From: G963664115 sp965216035
GTDB lineage: Bacteria; Acidobacteriota; Terriglobia; 20CM-2-55-15
NCBI GenBank assembly: GCA_965216035.1
Contig: CBDCFM010000018.1
Coordinates: 434,001-498,000 of the forward strand
Reading direction: 5' to 3'
Length of the DNA stretch: 64,000 bases
Below, piece by piece: positions 47,241 through 56,410 of this stretch. The notes beneath the pieces are model-generated. The model did no database searches and was not told where the DNA came from. It was given only the letters and a program-made list of their open reading frames with translations. Position numbers and translations under genes: made by a program. Each line of letters begins with the position of its first letter. Positions within the stretch are counted from its first letter, which is position 1.

Positions 47241-48164
47241 CTACAAGATACTCTGTCCGAACGAAGATAAGATCAGATCGACCGCAAGTTCACCCGTTGT
47301 ATTGTGGTTGTCCAGGATGGGATTGAGCTCGACCATTTCCAAGCCGACCATGCGGGTGTTGTCCGCAATCATTTCCATCAAAGTGTGGGCCTCACGAAAG
47401 TTGATTCCACCTCGGACGGGTGTGCCCACGCCGGGGGCAATTTCCGGGTCCAGACCGTCAAGATCAAATGAAAGATGAAAACCCCCTGTTCCATCGTTGA
47501 CGATGTCTAAGGCCTTTCGCATGACGTCCCCAATACCGCGTTCGTCGATTTCACGCATGGTAAATACGTGAATTCCCGATTGTTTGATCGCTTCGCGTTC
47601 CTTGCGGTCAATCGAGCGGATACCAATCAATGCAGTGTTTTCTTTTCTTACTTTGGGCGAGAAACCATGGATGTTGATCAGTTCCTGGGGACCGATCCCA
47701 AGCAATGCCGCCAGGGGCATGCCATGAATGTTGCCGCTCGGTGAAGTGTCCGGCGTATTCATGTCACCGTGGGCATCAATATACATCAGTCCGATACATT
47801 GATTTTTCTTCCGATAGTGATTGGATATTCCACTGACCGTTCCCATGGCAATCGAATGGTCGCCGCCCAGCACAACAGGGAACGCACCGGCATCGACGAT
47901 CTTTTCTACATGCAGGGCTAAAGAGTTACAGACCTTTACAATTTCACGCTGGTACTTTAAACCCCGCCCGGCTGTTTTTGCTTCCGGAATTGGAACGGAG
48001 ATGTTGCCTTCGTATTTCACTTTGTTTCCTAATCTGCGAAGCCCATCGGAAAGGCCAGCGAAGCGAATGGCCGAAGGGCCCATGTCGACTCCGCGCCGCC
48101 CCGCGCCCAAATCCATCGGCACCCCTACAATGCGTACTTCGTGGCTTGTTGTGGTATCACTCAT
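47241..48164 (-). CDS. rocF: Arginase
   Basis: 307 residues from ATG 48164 (an upstream TTG would add seven). Hydrolyses arginine to ornithine and urea. The binuclear Mn site motifs are GGDHS, DAHGDMN and SFDLDGLDP, with the substrate-binding LEMVELNP near the end. Length and order match bacterial arginases. It is the first chromosomal gene right of the IS256; with the nearby ammonium transporter it fits nitrogen metabolism, though it is divergently oriented. Confidence 0.94.
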   Translation of the reverse strand: MSDTTTSHEVRIVGVPMDLGAGRRGVDMGPSAIRFAGLSDGLRRLGNKVKYEGNISVPIPEAKTAGRGLKYQREIVKVCNSLALHVEKIVDAGAFPVVLGGDHSIAMGTVSGISNHYRKKNQCIGLMYIDAHGDMNTPDTSPSGNIHGMPLAALLGIGPQELINIHGFSPKVRKENTALIGIRSIDRKEREAIKQSGIHVFTMREIDERGIGDVMRKALDIVNDGTGGFHLSFDLDGLDPEIAPGVGTPVRGGINFREAHTLMEMIADNTRMVGLEMVELNPILDNHNTTGELAVDLILSSFGQSIL

Positions 48165-48587
48165 GATCAATATATTATCCGCCAATTACACGACGGCGTG
48201 GATTCCCTGTGGCATGTACGTCATCCCCAAGACGCAGTCCCCGCCAACGAACAGCGTATAGCGGCCCCCTCGGGTGCCGGAATCGTCGGGCCGGGGTTGC
48301 CGCATTCCAAACCGCAACGGGATCGCGGCCCCAATAGTCCGATTTCACCATCTGCCGCCCCACTCGTGGGCGAACATGCAAGAAAAGAGCGCCCTGGAGT
48401 GCGCTCGTGATTCGCGGAACTTCCAACAGGATCTACTCGCCTTCTTGTGTGGCTCATTCCAATGGTTTCCGCACCCTACAACCTTTCGGGAGCGCTGAGG
48501 ATTCCCCTCGGGGGTGCGCGTTTCCGATTGGTGTGAGTGGCTGGAAGATCGGATGGCGTTGAAAATGCCCTTTCGTGAATTTTGGGG
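48165..48587. other. No gene seen
   Basis: Upstream region shared by arginase (minus) and the porin/Amt leader (plus). Open frames here lack recognisable features. Confidence 0.4.
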
Positions 48588-48615
48588 TTGACACTCGAAT
48601 GCCCAATTGCATAAT
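48588..48615 (+). promoter_or_regulatory. Sigma-70-type promoter
   Basis: TTGACA (48588-48593), 16-bp spacer, CATAAT (48610-48615). A close match to consensus, facing the porin/Amt genes. Transcription would start near 48622. Confidence 0.7.
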
Positions 48616-48621
48616 AGAGGG

Positions 48622-48699
48622 CGACAAAGATACAACGGCGTATCGTTTGTGTAGACGATGAAGTCTTCGGGAGACCCTTGTCCCCGAGGGCTTTTTTTT
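48622..48699 (+). ncRNA. Short structured leader or small RNA
   Basis: Between the promoter and the first terminator lies a ~78-nt transcript with small hairpins (ATCGT/ACGAT, GTCT/AGAC) and no evident ORF. It matches no riboswitch class I can recall. Either a stand-alone small RNA or an attenuated leader of the porin gene. Confidence 0.4.
48675..48699 (+). terminator. Rho-independent terminator 1
   Basis: CCCTTG-TCCC-CGAGGG hairpin followed by C and eight T. Lies 60 bp after the promoter and 150 bp before the porin start. Confidence 0.75.
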
Positions 48700-48733
48700 G
48701 TTTGCGAGACATTGCTGTCTCTAACCGACAAAG

Positions 48734-48779
48734 GCGTCCATCTCACACCCGGAACTGGGGGCGTGGTGGGCGTTTTTTT
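48734..48779 (+). terminator. Rho-independent terminator 2
   Basis: A long imperfect stem (GCGTCCATCTCACACCC with GGGGGCGTGGTGGGCG) followed by seven T. Second terminator in the same leader, 70 bp before the porin start. Confidence 0.65.
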
Positions 48780-48849
48780 GTTTCAACCAAGTGTTTTTGT
48801 CAGGTAACAATTTCGACGGTCAATTGACCCGTCAGCTGAGGGAAATCTA

Positions 48850-49668
48850 ATGAGATCTAACATTTGGACACGAACCCTGGGATTGCTTCTGCTGTGTGGC
48901 TGTGTAATGGGGACCGCCACAGCGCAAGATTCTATTTACGCGGCTTCGGGCGACATGGCCGTGGTCAGCACATACGTCTGGCGGGGCCAGCGATTGACGA
49001 ACGATCCGAGCTTGCAACCTTCGATGACCTTGGGTATCGAAGGATTCGCCTTCAACGCGTGGGGCAGCATGGATTTGACATCGGTTAACGACTTCAACGA
49101 TGGCGATCCAAGGGCGGGCGCGATCGGCGGACTGAAAGGCCATTTTACCGAGATCGATTACACCTTTTCGTACGACTATTCGTTCGAGAGTGTCTCAGTG
49201 GGGGCTGGCGCGATCATCTATACGTTTCCGGAAAGGTTCGCGACGACGACTGAAATCTACGGGAGCGTCAGCCTCGATACGGTTCCGCTTGCTCCGAATG
49301 CGACCCTCTATATTGACGTAGATGAAACGAGCGCCGGAGACGGCGACGCCGGCATATACATGCTGTTTGGTGCGGGACACTCCATCCCCTTAAACAGCGA
49401 TGTGGTCAGCAGTATTGACTTGTCGGGTTCGCTGGCGTTCGCAAACGGCGGCTTTACAAAGTTCTACTACAGCGGGCTCGACAAGGCCGGCGCCCACGAC
49501 GCGAGTGTGACAGCGAGCCTTCCGATCAACATCAACGACAACTGGTCTGCGGGCGCGTGGCTCACCTACAGCGGTTTGATCGGTGATGAAATCCGGGCCA
49601 GTCAGTATACGGGTCCTGATGATGGGAGTACGGTCTGGGGCGGTTTCAGTTTTAGCCTGAGTTTCTAG
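48850..49668 (+). CDS. Outer-membrane porin-like protein (TorF-type)
   Basis: 272 residues with a signal peptide (residues 1-25, LGLLLLCGCVMGTATA), an N-terminal VVSTYVWRGQRLTNDPSLQPS typical of the putative-porin family (TIGR02001-like), alternating beta strands and a C-terminal Phe (FSFSLSF) as in beta-barrel proteins. It lies 108 bp before amt; joint expression would make it an outer-membrane entry route for nitrogen compounds, which is inference. GAGGGA precedes the ATG. Confidence 0.78.
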   Translation: MRSNIWTRTLGLLLLCGCVMGTATAQDSIYAASGDMAVVSTYVWRGQRLTNDPSLQPSMTLGIEGFAFNAWGSMDLTSVNDFNDGDPRAGAIGGLKGHFTEIDYTFSYDYSFESVSVGAGAIIYTFPERFATTTEIYGSVSLDTVPLAPNATLYIDVDETSAGDGDAGIYMLFGAGHSIPLNSDVVSSIDLSGSLAFANGGFTKFYYSGLDKAGAHDASVTASLPININDNWSAGAWLTYSGLIGDEIRASQYTGPDDGSTVWGGFSFSLSF

Positions 49669-49776
49669 TCTAACTTAGCGGTTTCGGGCCGTCGGCGGAT
49701 TGAGACCACTCACGTAGTTGGAGTCTTTAATTAGTCCATCTCCTAAGAAGTAGCCGTAAGAACGAGAAGGAGGCAC

Positions 49777-51096
49777 ATGTTTATCAAGCGTTGGACTGGC
49801 AGATTGGTATTTCTGATGGCTGTCGTGGCCGGCATGAGCTCCCTGGCCCATGCGCAAGCGACCGGCGACGAAGCAATGTTCGTTGTGAACAATACCTGGA
49901 TGATGGTGGCGACATTCCTGGTGTTCATCATGCATCTGGGATTTGCCTGCCTGGAATCAGGTCTTGTGCAGGCGAAGAACACCGTGAACATCCTGTTCAA
50001 GAACGTCATGATCGTGGCGATCGGTCTTTTGACCTATGCCATTGTGGGCTTCAACCTGATGTATCCCGGGGATTTCTCGTTGGGAAGCTGGTTCGGGTTT
50101 GCGGGTTTTGGTGTCAGTGCCCCGGAAGGCGCGGCGGGATTGATCGACTACGCCGGCGGTGCATATTCATATTGGACGGACTTCCTGTTCCAAGGGATGT
50201 TCGCTGCGACCGGAGCCACGATTGTTTCCGGAGCTGTCGCAGGCCGCATCAGGTTGCCCAGCTTTCTGGTGTTTACGACCGTATTCGTGGGGCTAGTCTA
50301 TCCCTGGGTCGGCAGTTGGAAGTGGGGCGGCGGCTGGCTGGATCAAATGGGTTTCTATGATTTTGCCGGATCGACCTTGGTTCACTCGGTTGGAGGCTGG
50401 GGTGCCCTCGCAGGTGTGCTGCTGCTTGGACCCAGGCTCGGTAAGTATCGCGGAAACGAGGTGTATGCGATACCTGGATCCAACATGCCGCTTGCGACAA
50501 TAGGGGTGTTCCTTCTGTGGTTGGGTTGGTTCGGGTTCAACGGCGGTTCTGTGCTGTCCGCTGATCCTGGACCGGTGTCCTTCACGCTGGTGACCACCTG
50601 CCTGGCAGCGGCCTCAGGTATCGTCGCTGCGTATTTCACGTCTCAAATCGTCCAGAAAAAGCCGGATCTTTCCATGGCGCTCAATGGCGCTCTGGGCGGC
50701 CTGGTGGGCATTACCGCTGGTGCGGATTCGGTTTCGATAATGTCCTCTGTGATCATTGGTCTGGTTGCCGGTGTGCTCGTTGTTCTTGCGGTCATCACGA
50801 TCGATTCCAGGCTCAAGATCGATGATCCGGTGGGTGCGCTCTCGGTGCACCTGGTGTGTGGCATCTGGGGCACGCTGGCCGTGGGTATATTCAGTGCCGA
50901 TCACAGCTTTGTGACGCAGCTCATCGGCGTAGCAGCCTATGGAGTTGTAACGTTTGTATCGGCTCTGGTGATCTTCGGCGTAGTCAAGGCTGTCATGGGC
51001 CTCCGGGTGTCTACGGATGAGGAACTGAAAGGACTCGATATCGGCGAGCACGGCATGGAGGCCTATTCCGGTTTCCAGATACTGATAACCGATTAG
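49777..51096 (+). CDS. amt: Ammonium transporter Amt
   Basis: 439 residues with a cleavable signal-like N-terminus (VFLMAVVAGMSSLAHAQA) and 11 predicted membrane helices. The pore twin-His region is visible in GSTLVHSVGGWGAL and VHLVCGIWGTLAVGIF; FACLESGLVQAKN and WLGWFGFNGGS are Amt hallmarks. A strong GAAGGAGG precedes the ATG. Followed 61 bp later by a P-II gene, the classic amt-glnK pair that lets P-II close the channel when nitrogen is plentiful. Confidence 0.96.
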   Translation: MFIKRWTGRLVFLMAVVAGMSSLAHAQATGDEAMFVVNNTWMMVATFLVFIMHLGFACLESGLVQAKNTVNILFKNVMIVAIGLLTYAIVGFNLMYPGDFSLGSWFGFAGFGVSAPEGAAGLIDYAGGAYSYWTDFLFQGMFAATGATIVSGAVAGRIRLPSFLVFTTVFVGLVYPWVGSWKWGGGWLDQMGFYDFAGSTLVHSVGGWGALAGVLLLGPRLGKYRGNEVYAIPGSNMPLATIGVFLLWLGWFGFNGGSVLSADPGPVSFTLVTTCLAAASGIVAAYFTSQIVQKKPDLSMALNGALGGLVGITAGADSVSIMSSVIIGLVAGVLVVLAVITIDSRLKIDDPVGALSVHLVCGIWGTLAVGIFSADHSFVTQLIGVAAYGVVTFVSALVIFGVVKAVMGLRVSTDEELKGLDIGEHGMEAYSGFQILITD

Positions 51097-51157
51097 TCCG
51101 AACAGCATTCTGACCCGAATCGAGAAATAAAGTTTCTAATCCGATGGAAGGTGTGAA

Positions 51158-51499
51158 ATGAAATTAGTTGTTGCCATGATCCAACCCCACAAGCTAACCG
51201 AAGTGAAACAGGCGTTGTTTGATGCGGACATTCACAAGATGACGGTTTCAAACGCCGTCGGGGCAGGCGAGCAGAAGGGATACCAGGAGGCTTATCGCGG
51301 TGTCATTCATACGATTAACCTCCTGAAGAAGGTGAAGATCGAAATTGCCGTCAACGATGATTTTGTCGAACCCACGGTGGAAGCCATCATCAAGGGTGCC
51401 CGTACGGGGAATATTGGTGATGGAAAGATCTTTATCCAGGACCTGCCCGACAGTATCCGGATCCGGACCGGCGAACGCGGGTCGGCGGCGATCGGATAA
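51158..51499 (+). CDS. glnK: P-II nitrogen regulatory protein, T-loop Tyr51 replaced
   Basis: 113 residues aligned without gaps to GlnB/GlnK: QPHKLTEVKQAL, GEQKGYQEAYRG, KVKIEIAVNDD, RTGNIGDGKIFI, RIRTGERG. The T-loop reads YRGVIHTINL, so residue 51 is His rather than the Tyr that GlnD uridylylates in proteobacteria. ATP and 2-oxoglutarate pocket residues look normal. It is likely controlled by ligands alone or by another modification. Paired with amt, so its target is most likely the transporter. Confidence 0.93.
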   Translation: MKLVVAMIQPHKLTEVKQALFDADIHKMTVSNAVGAGEQKGYQEAYRGVIHTINLLKKVKIEIAVNDDFVEPTVEAIIKGARTGNIGDGKIFIQDLPDSIRIRTGERGSAAIG

Positions 51500-51504
51500 A
51501 CGGT

Positions 51505-51580
51505 AAACGGTCCATTCGACGCGTAGCCGTGGCCGGCTAACAATCGGATGCAGTATCGAGCGCGTTCGGATGGACCGTTT
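51505..51580 (+). other. Distant inverted repeat after glnK
   Basis: AAACGGTCCAT (51505-51515) and ATGGACCGTTT (51570-51580) are exact complements about 54 bp apart, with a second small stem between. Could form a terminator-like structure at the end of the amt-glnK transcript. There is no clear T-run. Confidence 0.4.
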
Positions 51581-51705
51581 CATTTCGAATTGATGATTGC
51601 GGGGGCGCCGGTCGTTCGGCCAAGATGAGAGGATGAACGGCCGGGCGCAATCTCTGAAGGGAATTCGACGTTCACCACGGGCCGTTTAATCTCGATCGCA
51701 CGACA

Positions 51706-52563
51706 TCAGGAGAGTATTGAAGGGAGAAATGCGCCCTCTGGATCCTGATACATGCCGCGGCTCATGTATGTCATCTGCTGTACGACCCTCAGGCCGCCGG
51801 AGAGGCACCAACGGAACACATCCCCGTTTCGGCTCGGCAAGAGGAACCCGGTGCCAGTAAATTCCCCCGCGGCGGCGATCAGGGCCTTCAATGCTGCGTC
51901 CGTTCCCGCTACCGCGTGACCCCGGAAGCCAATTAGTGTCGCGTAACCCAGAACTCCATTATCGTGCTCGACCAGACGGGCGGTGCCGGCGTCAATCGCC
52001 TCCCCAAGTTCTCGGCTTCGATCATATCCATGGGAATCGCGACTGATTTCGTTGCAAACGTCGATTTCGTTCTCCCGAATAGGCCGGACCCTGTAGCCGG
52101 GGAACTCCGCACCGATCAGCGTGCCCTGCATGTTGGCGAGAGGTTCCCGGACTTCGAATCCCATCTTCGCATACAGGGAGAGAGACTGGTTATTGTAGGC
52201 CGCCTGTACCAGCCGCACGCCGTCTTTGCCCTGTTGATCAACGCGGTTTAAGGCATGTTCGATCAGCCGTCGGCCAATCGAGCCGGCCTGAAGCGCCGGA
52301 TCCACCGTGATAGGCCCGAGGCCGACGACGCTCGAACGCTCGTCCAGGAAGCAACTGCCCACCACCCGAGTGTTCCCCTCGGCCACGACACCGTAGAAGC
52401 TTGGATGGGACAGGATGCTGGTGATTGCAGAGGTCGCATCGTCACTCGAGCGCCAATCGGATGGGAAGTTGTGGGTATCGGCGACGGACCTGAAAGCCTC
52501 ATAGCAGATGTTGCCGCACGCGGGCGCATCCTCGACAGTGGCGGGCCGGAGCACGACGTTCAT
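51706..52563 (-). CDS. GNAT acetyltransferase, two-domain
   Basis: 285 residues from ATG 52563 (MNVVLRPATVEDAPACGNIC). The N-terminal GNAT domain has VVGSCFLDERS, the acetyl-CoA loop VDPALQAGSIGRRLIEHAL and YAKMGFEVREPL. A second, GNAT-like C-terminal half (GYRVRPIRENEIDVCNEISR ... RWCLSGGLRVVQQMTYMSRG) resembles tandem-GNAT proteins. Substrate unknown. It stands alone between glnK and the PEP-CTERM pair. Confidence 0.88.
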   Translation of the reverse strand: MNVVLRPATVEDAPACGNICYEAFRSVADTHNFPSDWRSSDDATSAITSILSHPSFYGVVAEGNTRVVGSCFLDERSSVVGLGPITVDPALQAGSIGRRLIEHALNRVDQQGKDGVRLVQAAYNNQSLSLYAKMGFEVREPLANMQGTLIGAEFPGYRVRPIRENEIDVCNEISRDSHGYDRSRELGEAIDAGTARLVEHDNGVLGYATLIGFRGHAVAGTDAALKALIAAAGEFTGTGFLLPSRNGDVFRWCLSGGLRVVQQMTYMSRGMYQDPEGAFLPSILS

Positions 52564-53098
52564 TGTATTGCTCCGGTGGAGGAGACCGGGCTCTGCTGTA
52601 ACTTTTCCGCTTTCAAGTCCGATCGTTGTAGGCAACGCATACGCCCGGAGGGATGTCAACCCTCGCCCTACCGATTGAAACTTAGCTTGGGGGGTCGATC
52701 ACTCACGTTCACGCGTTCCTATGGTGTTGCACCCTCAGCAGGTTACCACGACCTGGAATCCGTTGGTAACATTCCATAGGTCACACTCCATCGATGCAGG
52801 GAGTCCCCCGAAAAGTCCCCCACACATTCTGAACCCCCCGTTCTCCACCGTCAGGCTCTTTGGTGGGGAGGCGTTCTCTGGATACGACAGCCTCGGGCTC
52901 GAATCACAGGGGGAAAGCCGAAGGTGAGGGCCTCAGACGGTTTCGGTTGATCGACCCCGACCTGGCTCAACACAGAATCGAGAAGCTTCCGACCGGAGTG
53001 ATCTAACTAGAAAACCGTATCTCGATAAAAAGGCGCTCCTGTCTTACTTATTCTGACGATGTATACCGTATTGATCGGTTTTGACATGGTCACGCCCG
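52564..53098. other. No gene seen
   Basis: Intergenic DNA between the acetyltransferase and the PEP-CTERM upstream block. No domain-bearing ORF or RNA recognised. Confidence 0.4.
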
Positions 53099-53457
53099 CA
53101 GGTCGTAAGCAAATCCGACGAGAACCAGACCGGCCCATCTTGACCTCGAAACCGTTTGCATTCAGCAACATGGCTGATGTACCAGTCCTTAGCGACCGTC
53201 GGGTTTGTTAACGGATTCTGGCTGAGGGTCGTAGGGCATCACTCTGAATCGGAGGGTTTCTTCCGATATCTGAAACTCGTAAGACACTGATGCCATTGGG
53301 TGTCAGGACATTAAGAGATTCAATATCAATCATAGCGTGCGGAAAGGCCACTAGCGTGCTTCTAAATCTCCGTAACCGGAAAGCAATCAATTGAGGACAA
53401 GACGTCCTTGACAGGCAAGAAACCAATCAAGGACATGGGTCCTTTATGAGGAGCGCA
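53099..53457 (+). repeat. Upstream block duplicated at 56088-56410
   Basis: Shares long interrupted stretches with 56088-56410, for example GTCGTAAG/GAAATC, CGTAAGACACTGAT, and TTGAGGACAAGACGTCC just before the start codon. The duplication that made the two PEP-CTERM genes included this promoter-side DNA. Confidence 0.75.
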
Positions 53458-53500
53458 ATGAACATTAAACGAAAATACAGTAAGAAGGCCCTATATGGAG

Positions 53501-54742
53501 TGTGGTCTCAATAGGTCGATGCAACACTTCACATAGGAAGCGAGGTGAAGTGTATGCCGAAGAAAAGAAAGAAGCGACGGATGAGGAAGCGCCGGTGGTT
53601 CACAACCACGGAGCTGGTCGAGATATGGGATCGGTGGCAGCGGGGGGAGTCCACCAAAGCGATCGGTCGTGTACTGGACAGAGGGGGGACGTCGATTCAT
53701 CGCCAACTGGCCGTGTATGGCGGCATCCGTCCGCGGCCCCGTTGCCGTTCATCCCGGGCCCTAACTCTGATCGAGCGTGAAGAGATTTCCAGGGGTATTG
53801 CGGCGAAGAAGTCGATTCGGTCGATGGCCATGGCGCTGGGTCGCTCACCGTCGACACTGAGTCGGGAAATCGGTCGCAATGGCGGCTATGATAACTATCG
53901 AGCGTTGGAAGCCGATCAGCGGGCGTGGGACAGGGCACGCCGTCCGAAGCCATGCCGCCTGGCCCAATGTCTCCGGCTACGGCAGCTGGTCGAAGACAAG
54001 CTCCGCCTGGACTGGTCGCCTCAACAGATCGCCGGGTGGCTGAAGCACACCTATCCGGAAGACGAGTCGCTTCACGTGTCGCACGAGATTATCTATCGCA
54101 GCCTTTTCATCCAGGCCCGCGGGGCTCTAAAGAAAGAACTGACTCTGTGTTTGCGTTCAAAGCGATCGATCCGTCGATCCCAACATGCGACCCGGAAAGG
54201 CCACGGTAAAGGGCAACTCGCCGATATGGTATCGATCCGTGAGCGTCCGGCCTCAGTCGAAGATCGTGCCGTGCCCGGTCACTGGGAGGGAGACCTGCTG
54301 GCTGGATCTAAGAACACCCACATCGCCACATTGGTCGAACGTCACTCGCGCTACGTGATGTTAGTGAAGGTGTCGAGCAAGGAAACAGAGACGGTCATCT
54401 CGGCGCTCATCGAGCACGCCAGAGAGCTACCGACAGAACTGTACAAATCGCTGACCTGGGATCGCGGTCGGGAAATGGCCGATCACAAGCGCTTCACTCT
54501 GGCCACGAAGATTGACGTCTACTTCTGTGATCCACAGAGTCCATGGCAACGCGGCTCGAACGAAAACACCAATGGTCTGTTGCGGTATTACTTCCCGAAA
54601 GGAACGGACTTGTCTGTACACTCACAGGAACATCTGGACTTCATTGCCCGGAGACTTAACGAACGCCCCCGCCAAACGTTGGGGTTTGAAACTCCGGCTG
54701 AACGATTTAACGCTTGTGTTGCATCGACCGGTTGAGCCGGCA
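53501..54742 (+). mobile_element. IS30-family element, copy 3
   Basis: Same ends as copy 2 (TGTGGTCTCAATAGG, TGAGCCGGCA) and, over the element, the same sequence with one visible base difference. 2-bp AG target duplication at 53499-53500 and 54743-54744. It disrupts a PEP-CTERM gene. Confidence 0.95.
53554..54735 (+). CDS. IS30-family transposase
   Basis: About 393 residues, identical in amino acids to copy 2 (25781-26962), with intact catalytic segments GHWEGDLLAG, TWDRGREMADH and NENTNGLLRYY. Start at the ATG after GAGGTG. Confidence 0.94.
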   Translation: MPKKRKKRRMRKRRWFTTTELVEIWDRWQRGESTKAIGRVLDRGGTSIHRQLAVYGGIRPRPRCRSSRALTLIEREEISRGIAAKKSIRSMAMALGRSPSTLSREIGRNGGYDNYRALEADQRAWDRARRPKPCRLAQCLRLRQLVEDKLRLDWSPQQIAGWLKHTYPEDESLHVSHEIIYRSLFIQARGALKKELTLCLRSKRSIRRSQHATRKGHGKGQLADMVSIRERPASVEDRAVPGHWEGDLLAGSKNTHIATLVERHSRYVMLVKVSSKETETVISALIEHARELPTELYKSLTWDRGREMADHKRFTLATKIDVYFCDPQSPWQRGSNENTNGLLRYYFPKGTDLSVHSQEHLDFIARRLNERPRQTLGFETPAERFNACVASTG

Positions 54743-55287
54743 AGCCATTTCAGCCTTTGCTATTGTGATATTGCTGATGGGTGCCACGGAGGCGAGAGCG
54801 GACTCGACCACGTTCACCTTTGTGGGAACTGAGTTCGGGGGTGGGGTAATGAACGGGACCATTGTCATCAACAATGCCTTTCTCGGAACCCATCCAGTGA
54901 GTAACGTGCTGACCTCCCAATTCGCCTCGTTCGCATTTGATACGGACGCGCCTGTTGCCGCAGTCTGGGATACCGGCGAACTTATTCTGGGACCGACCCA
55001 TTCCGTCGATATCGATACCGACTCGGCGCCCGATGCGTTTTTGACCGGAAACAACGTTAGCGCGTTTGATACCACCTCCGGACAAACCCTGATATTTTCA
55101 GGAAATACCTTGTCAATATCCACTGGGGCTCAAGCCCCCTTCGCGCTGTACACGGGCGCATGGACAACTTCCACCGCCGTTCCGGAACCTGCCACGTCCA
55201 CTCTGCTCTTGATGGGCTTGGGTTTGATCGGATCGGGTATCTACCGGAAAACATCATCTTCAAGCTAGTATTCTTGACACTTGAATT

Positions 55288-55315
55288 CCCCCTGGTGGCT
55301 TAAGCCTCCAGGGGG
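55288..55315. terminator. Strong hairpin terminator
   Basis: CCCCCTGGtGGCTTAAGCCtCCAGGGGG, a nearly perfect palindrome 20 bp after the split PEP-CTERM gene. Repeated in form at 57003-57030 after its paralogue. Confidence 0.75.
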
Positions 55316-55539
55316 ATACGACGTGCAGCGGCGTTGCACGGCAACCTCATTTGTTTCCCCCCTTCGCACGAATCCATCAAGCGGTTCATTTAAGGGCAAC
55401 CATCGCGGGCAACCATCGTGTGCTTGCTGGGAGCCTGTCCAGGTAATTCGGCTGCAGCCACTAAAACCGACCGGAGCAGGGAGGGTCCGGGTGAAGCGGA
55501 CTCAATGACGTGGAACGTGCGAGTCGCAGCGTCGCCACG

Positions 55540-55795
55540 GAGCCAGAACGACCGAGGCGCTGCGGGCCAACTTCTAAGATATTGTGTGGGGTCCAGAGCA
55601 AACGCCACTCGCCGGCGGCTTTGTCGTGACCGCAAGGGAGAAACTGTCGGGGGCCGCGGGCCTGTTTGATTGGTCCAAAGACGGGTTCGACGTTCTGTTG
55701 CCTCAAGCGGTATCGGGAATCGTAGCAACCTTGTCGCAGCCGTTTTGATATCTGCTATTCCCATTCCTGCAGTTTGCGGGTTCCGGCTCTTGGAG
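55540..55795 (-). pseudogene. 3' fragment of an IS1182-family transposase
   Basis: Minus-strand reading gives QNVEPVFGPIKQARGPRQFL then AGEWRLLWTPHNILE, matching HTVEPVFGQIKHARGFRQFL...AGEWSLLCTAHNILK at the end of the IS1182 transposase at 39955. The rest of the element is missing and the frame is damaged. Lies between the two PEP-CTERM genes. Confidence 0.8.
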
Positions 55796-56087
55796 ACCTA
55801 TCTTCTTGTATCACCCAGCATCCGTTGGTCACGCTCCAGCCACGCAGACAAAAATCAGATTCCTTTCGCCAGAAACCGGAATCAGTCCGCGACGCTCCTG
55901 GAGATAACGGGGTATCGGCGGACCCCTCCGGTCCAGGAATCGCAGGCGGTCAAGCAGAACGCGTTTCAAGCATCGAAACACTGGGCCAGATCAAATTTGA
56001 CTCGATAGCGACCTGATGTTGTAAGGAAACCAGACATCGAAATAATCGGCAGTATTGGCTTTGACTAAACAACGGCCCGGTGTCGTA
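55796..56087. other. No gene seen
   Basis: Short stretch between the IS1182 remnant and the second PEP-CTERM upstream block. It contains a partial echo of the upstream block (GTTGTAAGGAAACCAGACATCG at about 56018). Confidence 0.4.
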
Positions 56088-56410
56088 AGGAAATCAGACA
56101 ATGGCCAGATCGGCCCACTTTGACCTCGGAAGCGTTTGCAATCAGCAAGATATGTACGAGCCAGTGGTTAACGGCCGTCGGGTTTCATTACAGTTTCTAC
56201 GCGGAAGTGGAAAGGCACCACATTGAGTCGGCGGGTTTTTTCCAATATCGGCCCTTTGTAAGACACTGATACCACTAGACATCAGGACAGTCAAAAGTCA
56301 ATGACAATCGTGACCGCTGGAATGGCCATTATCGTGCCATGAGATATTTCGTAACCGTCGAGAATCTTGAGGACAAGACGTCCATTACTGACAGAATCGA
56401 AAGGATCGAA
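56088..56410 (+). repeat. Upstream block, second copy
   Basis: Counterpart of 53099-53457 in front of the intact PEP-CTERM gene. Similarity is interrupted but runs up to the start codon. Confidence 0.75.

Larger units (their letters stand above)
53458..55268 (+). pseudogene. PEP-CTERM protein gene split by IS30
   Basis: The start ATG at 53458 follows GAGGAGCGCA. The first 43 bases (MNIKRKYSKKALYG...) run to 53500. IS30 fills 53501-54742. After one AG duplicate the frame resumes (AISAFAIVILLMGATEARAD) and runs to the stop at 55268. Reconstructed, the protein has a signal peptide, a beta-rich repeat-free domain and the exosortase sorting signal VPEPATSTLLLMGLGLIG with a basic end (YRK). The open frame starting inside the IS at 54714 is a chimera. 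It is the paralogue of 56411-56983. Confidence 0.92.

Noticed and set aside
53046..53100. Possible small gene in the PEP-CTERM upstream block
   Set aside because: Frames are short and not conserved between the two blocks, while the nucleotide pattern is; regulatory or relic DNA is more likely.
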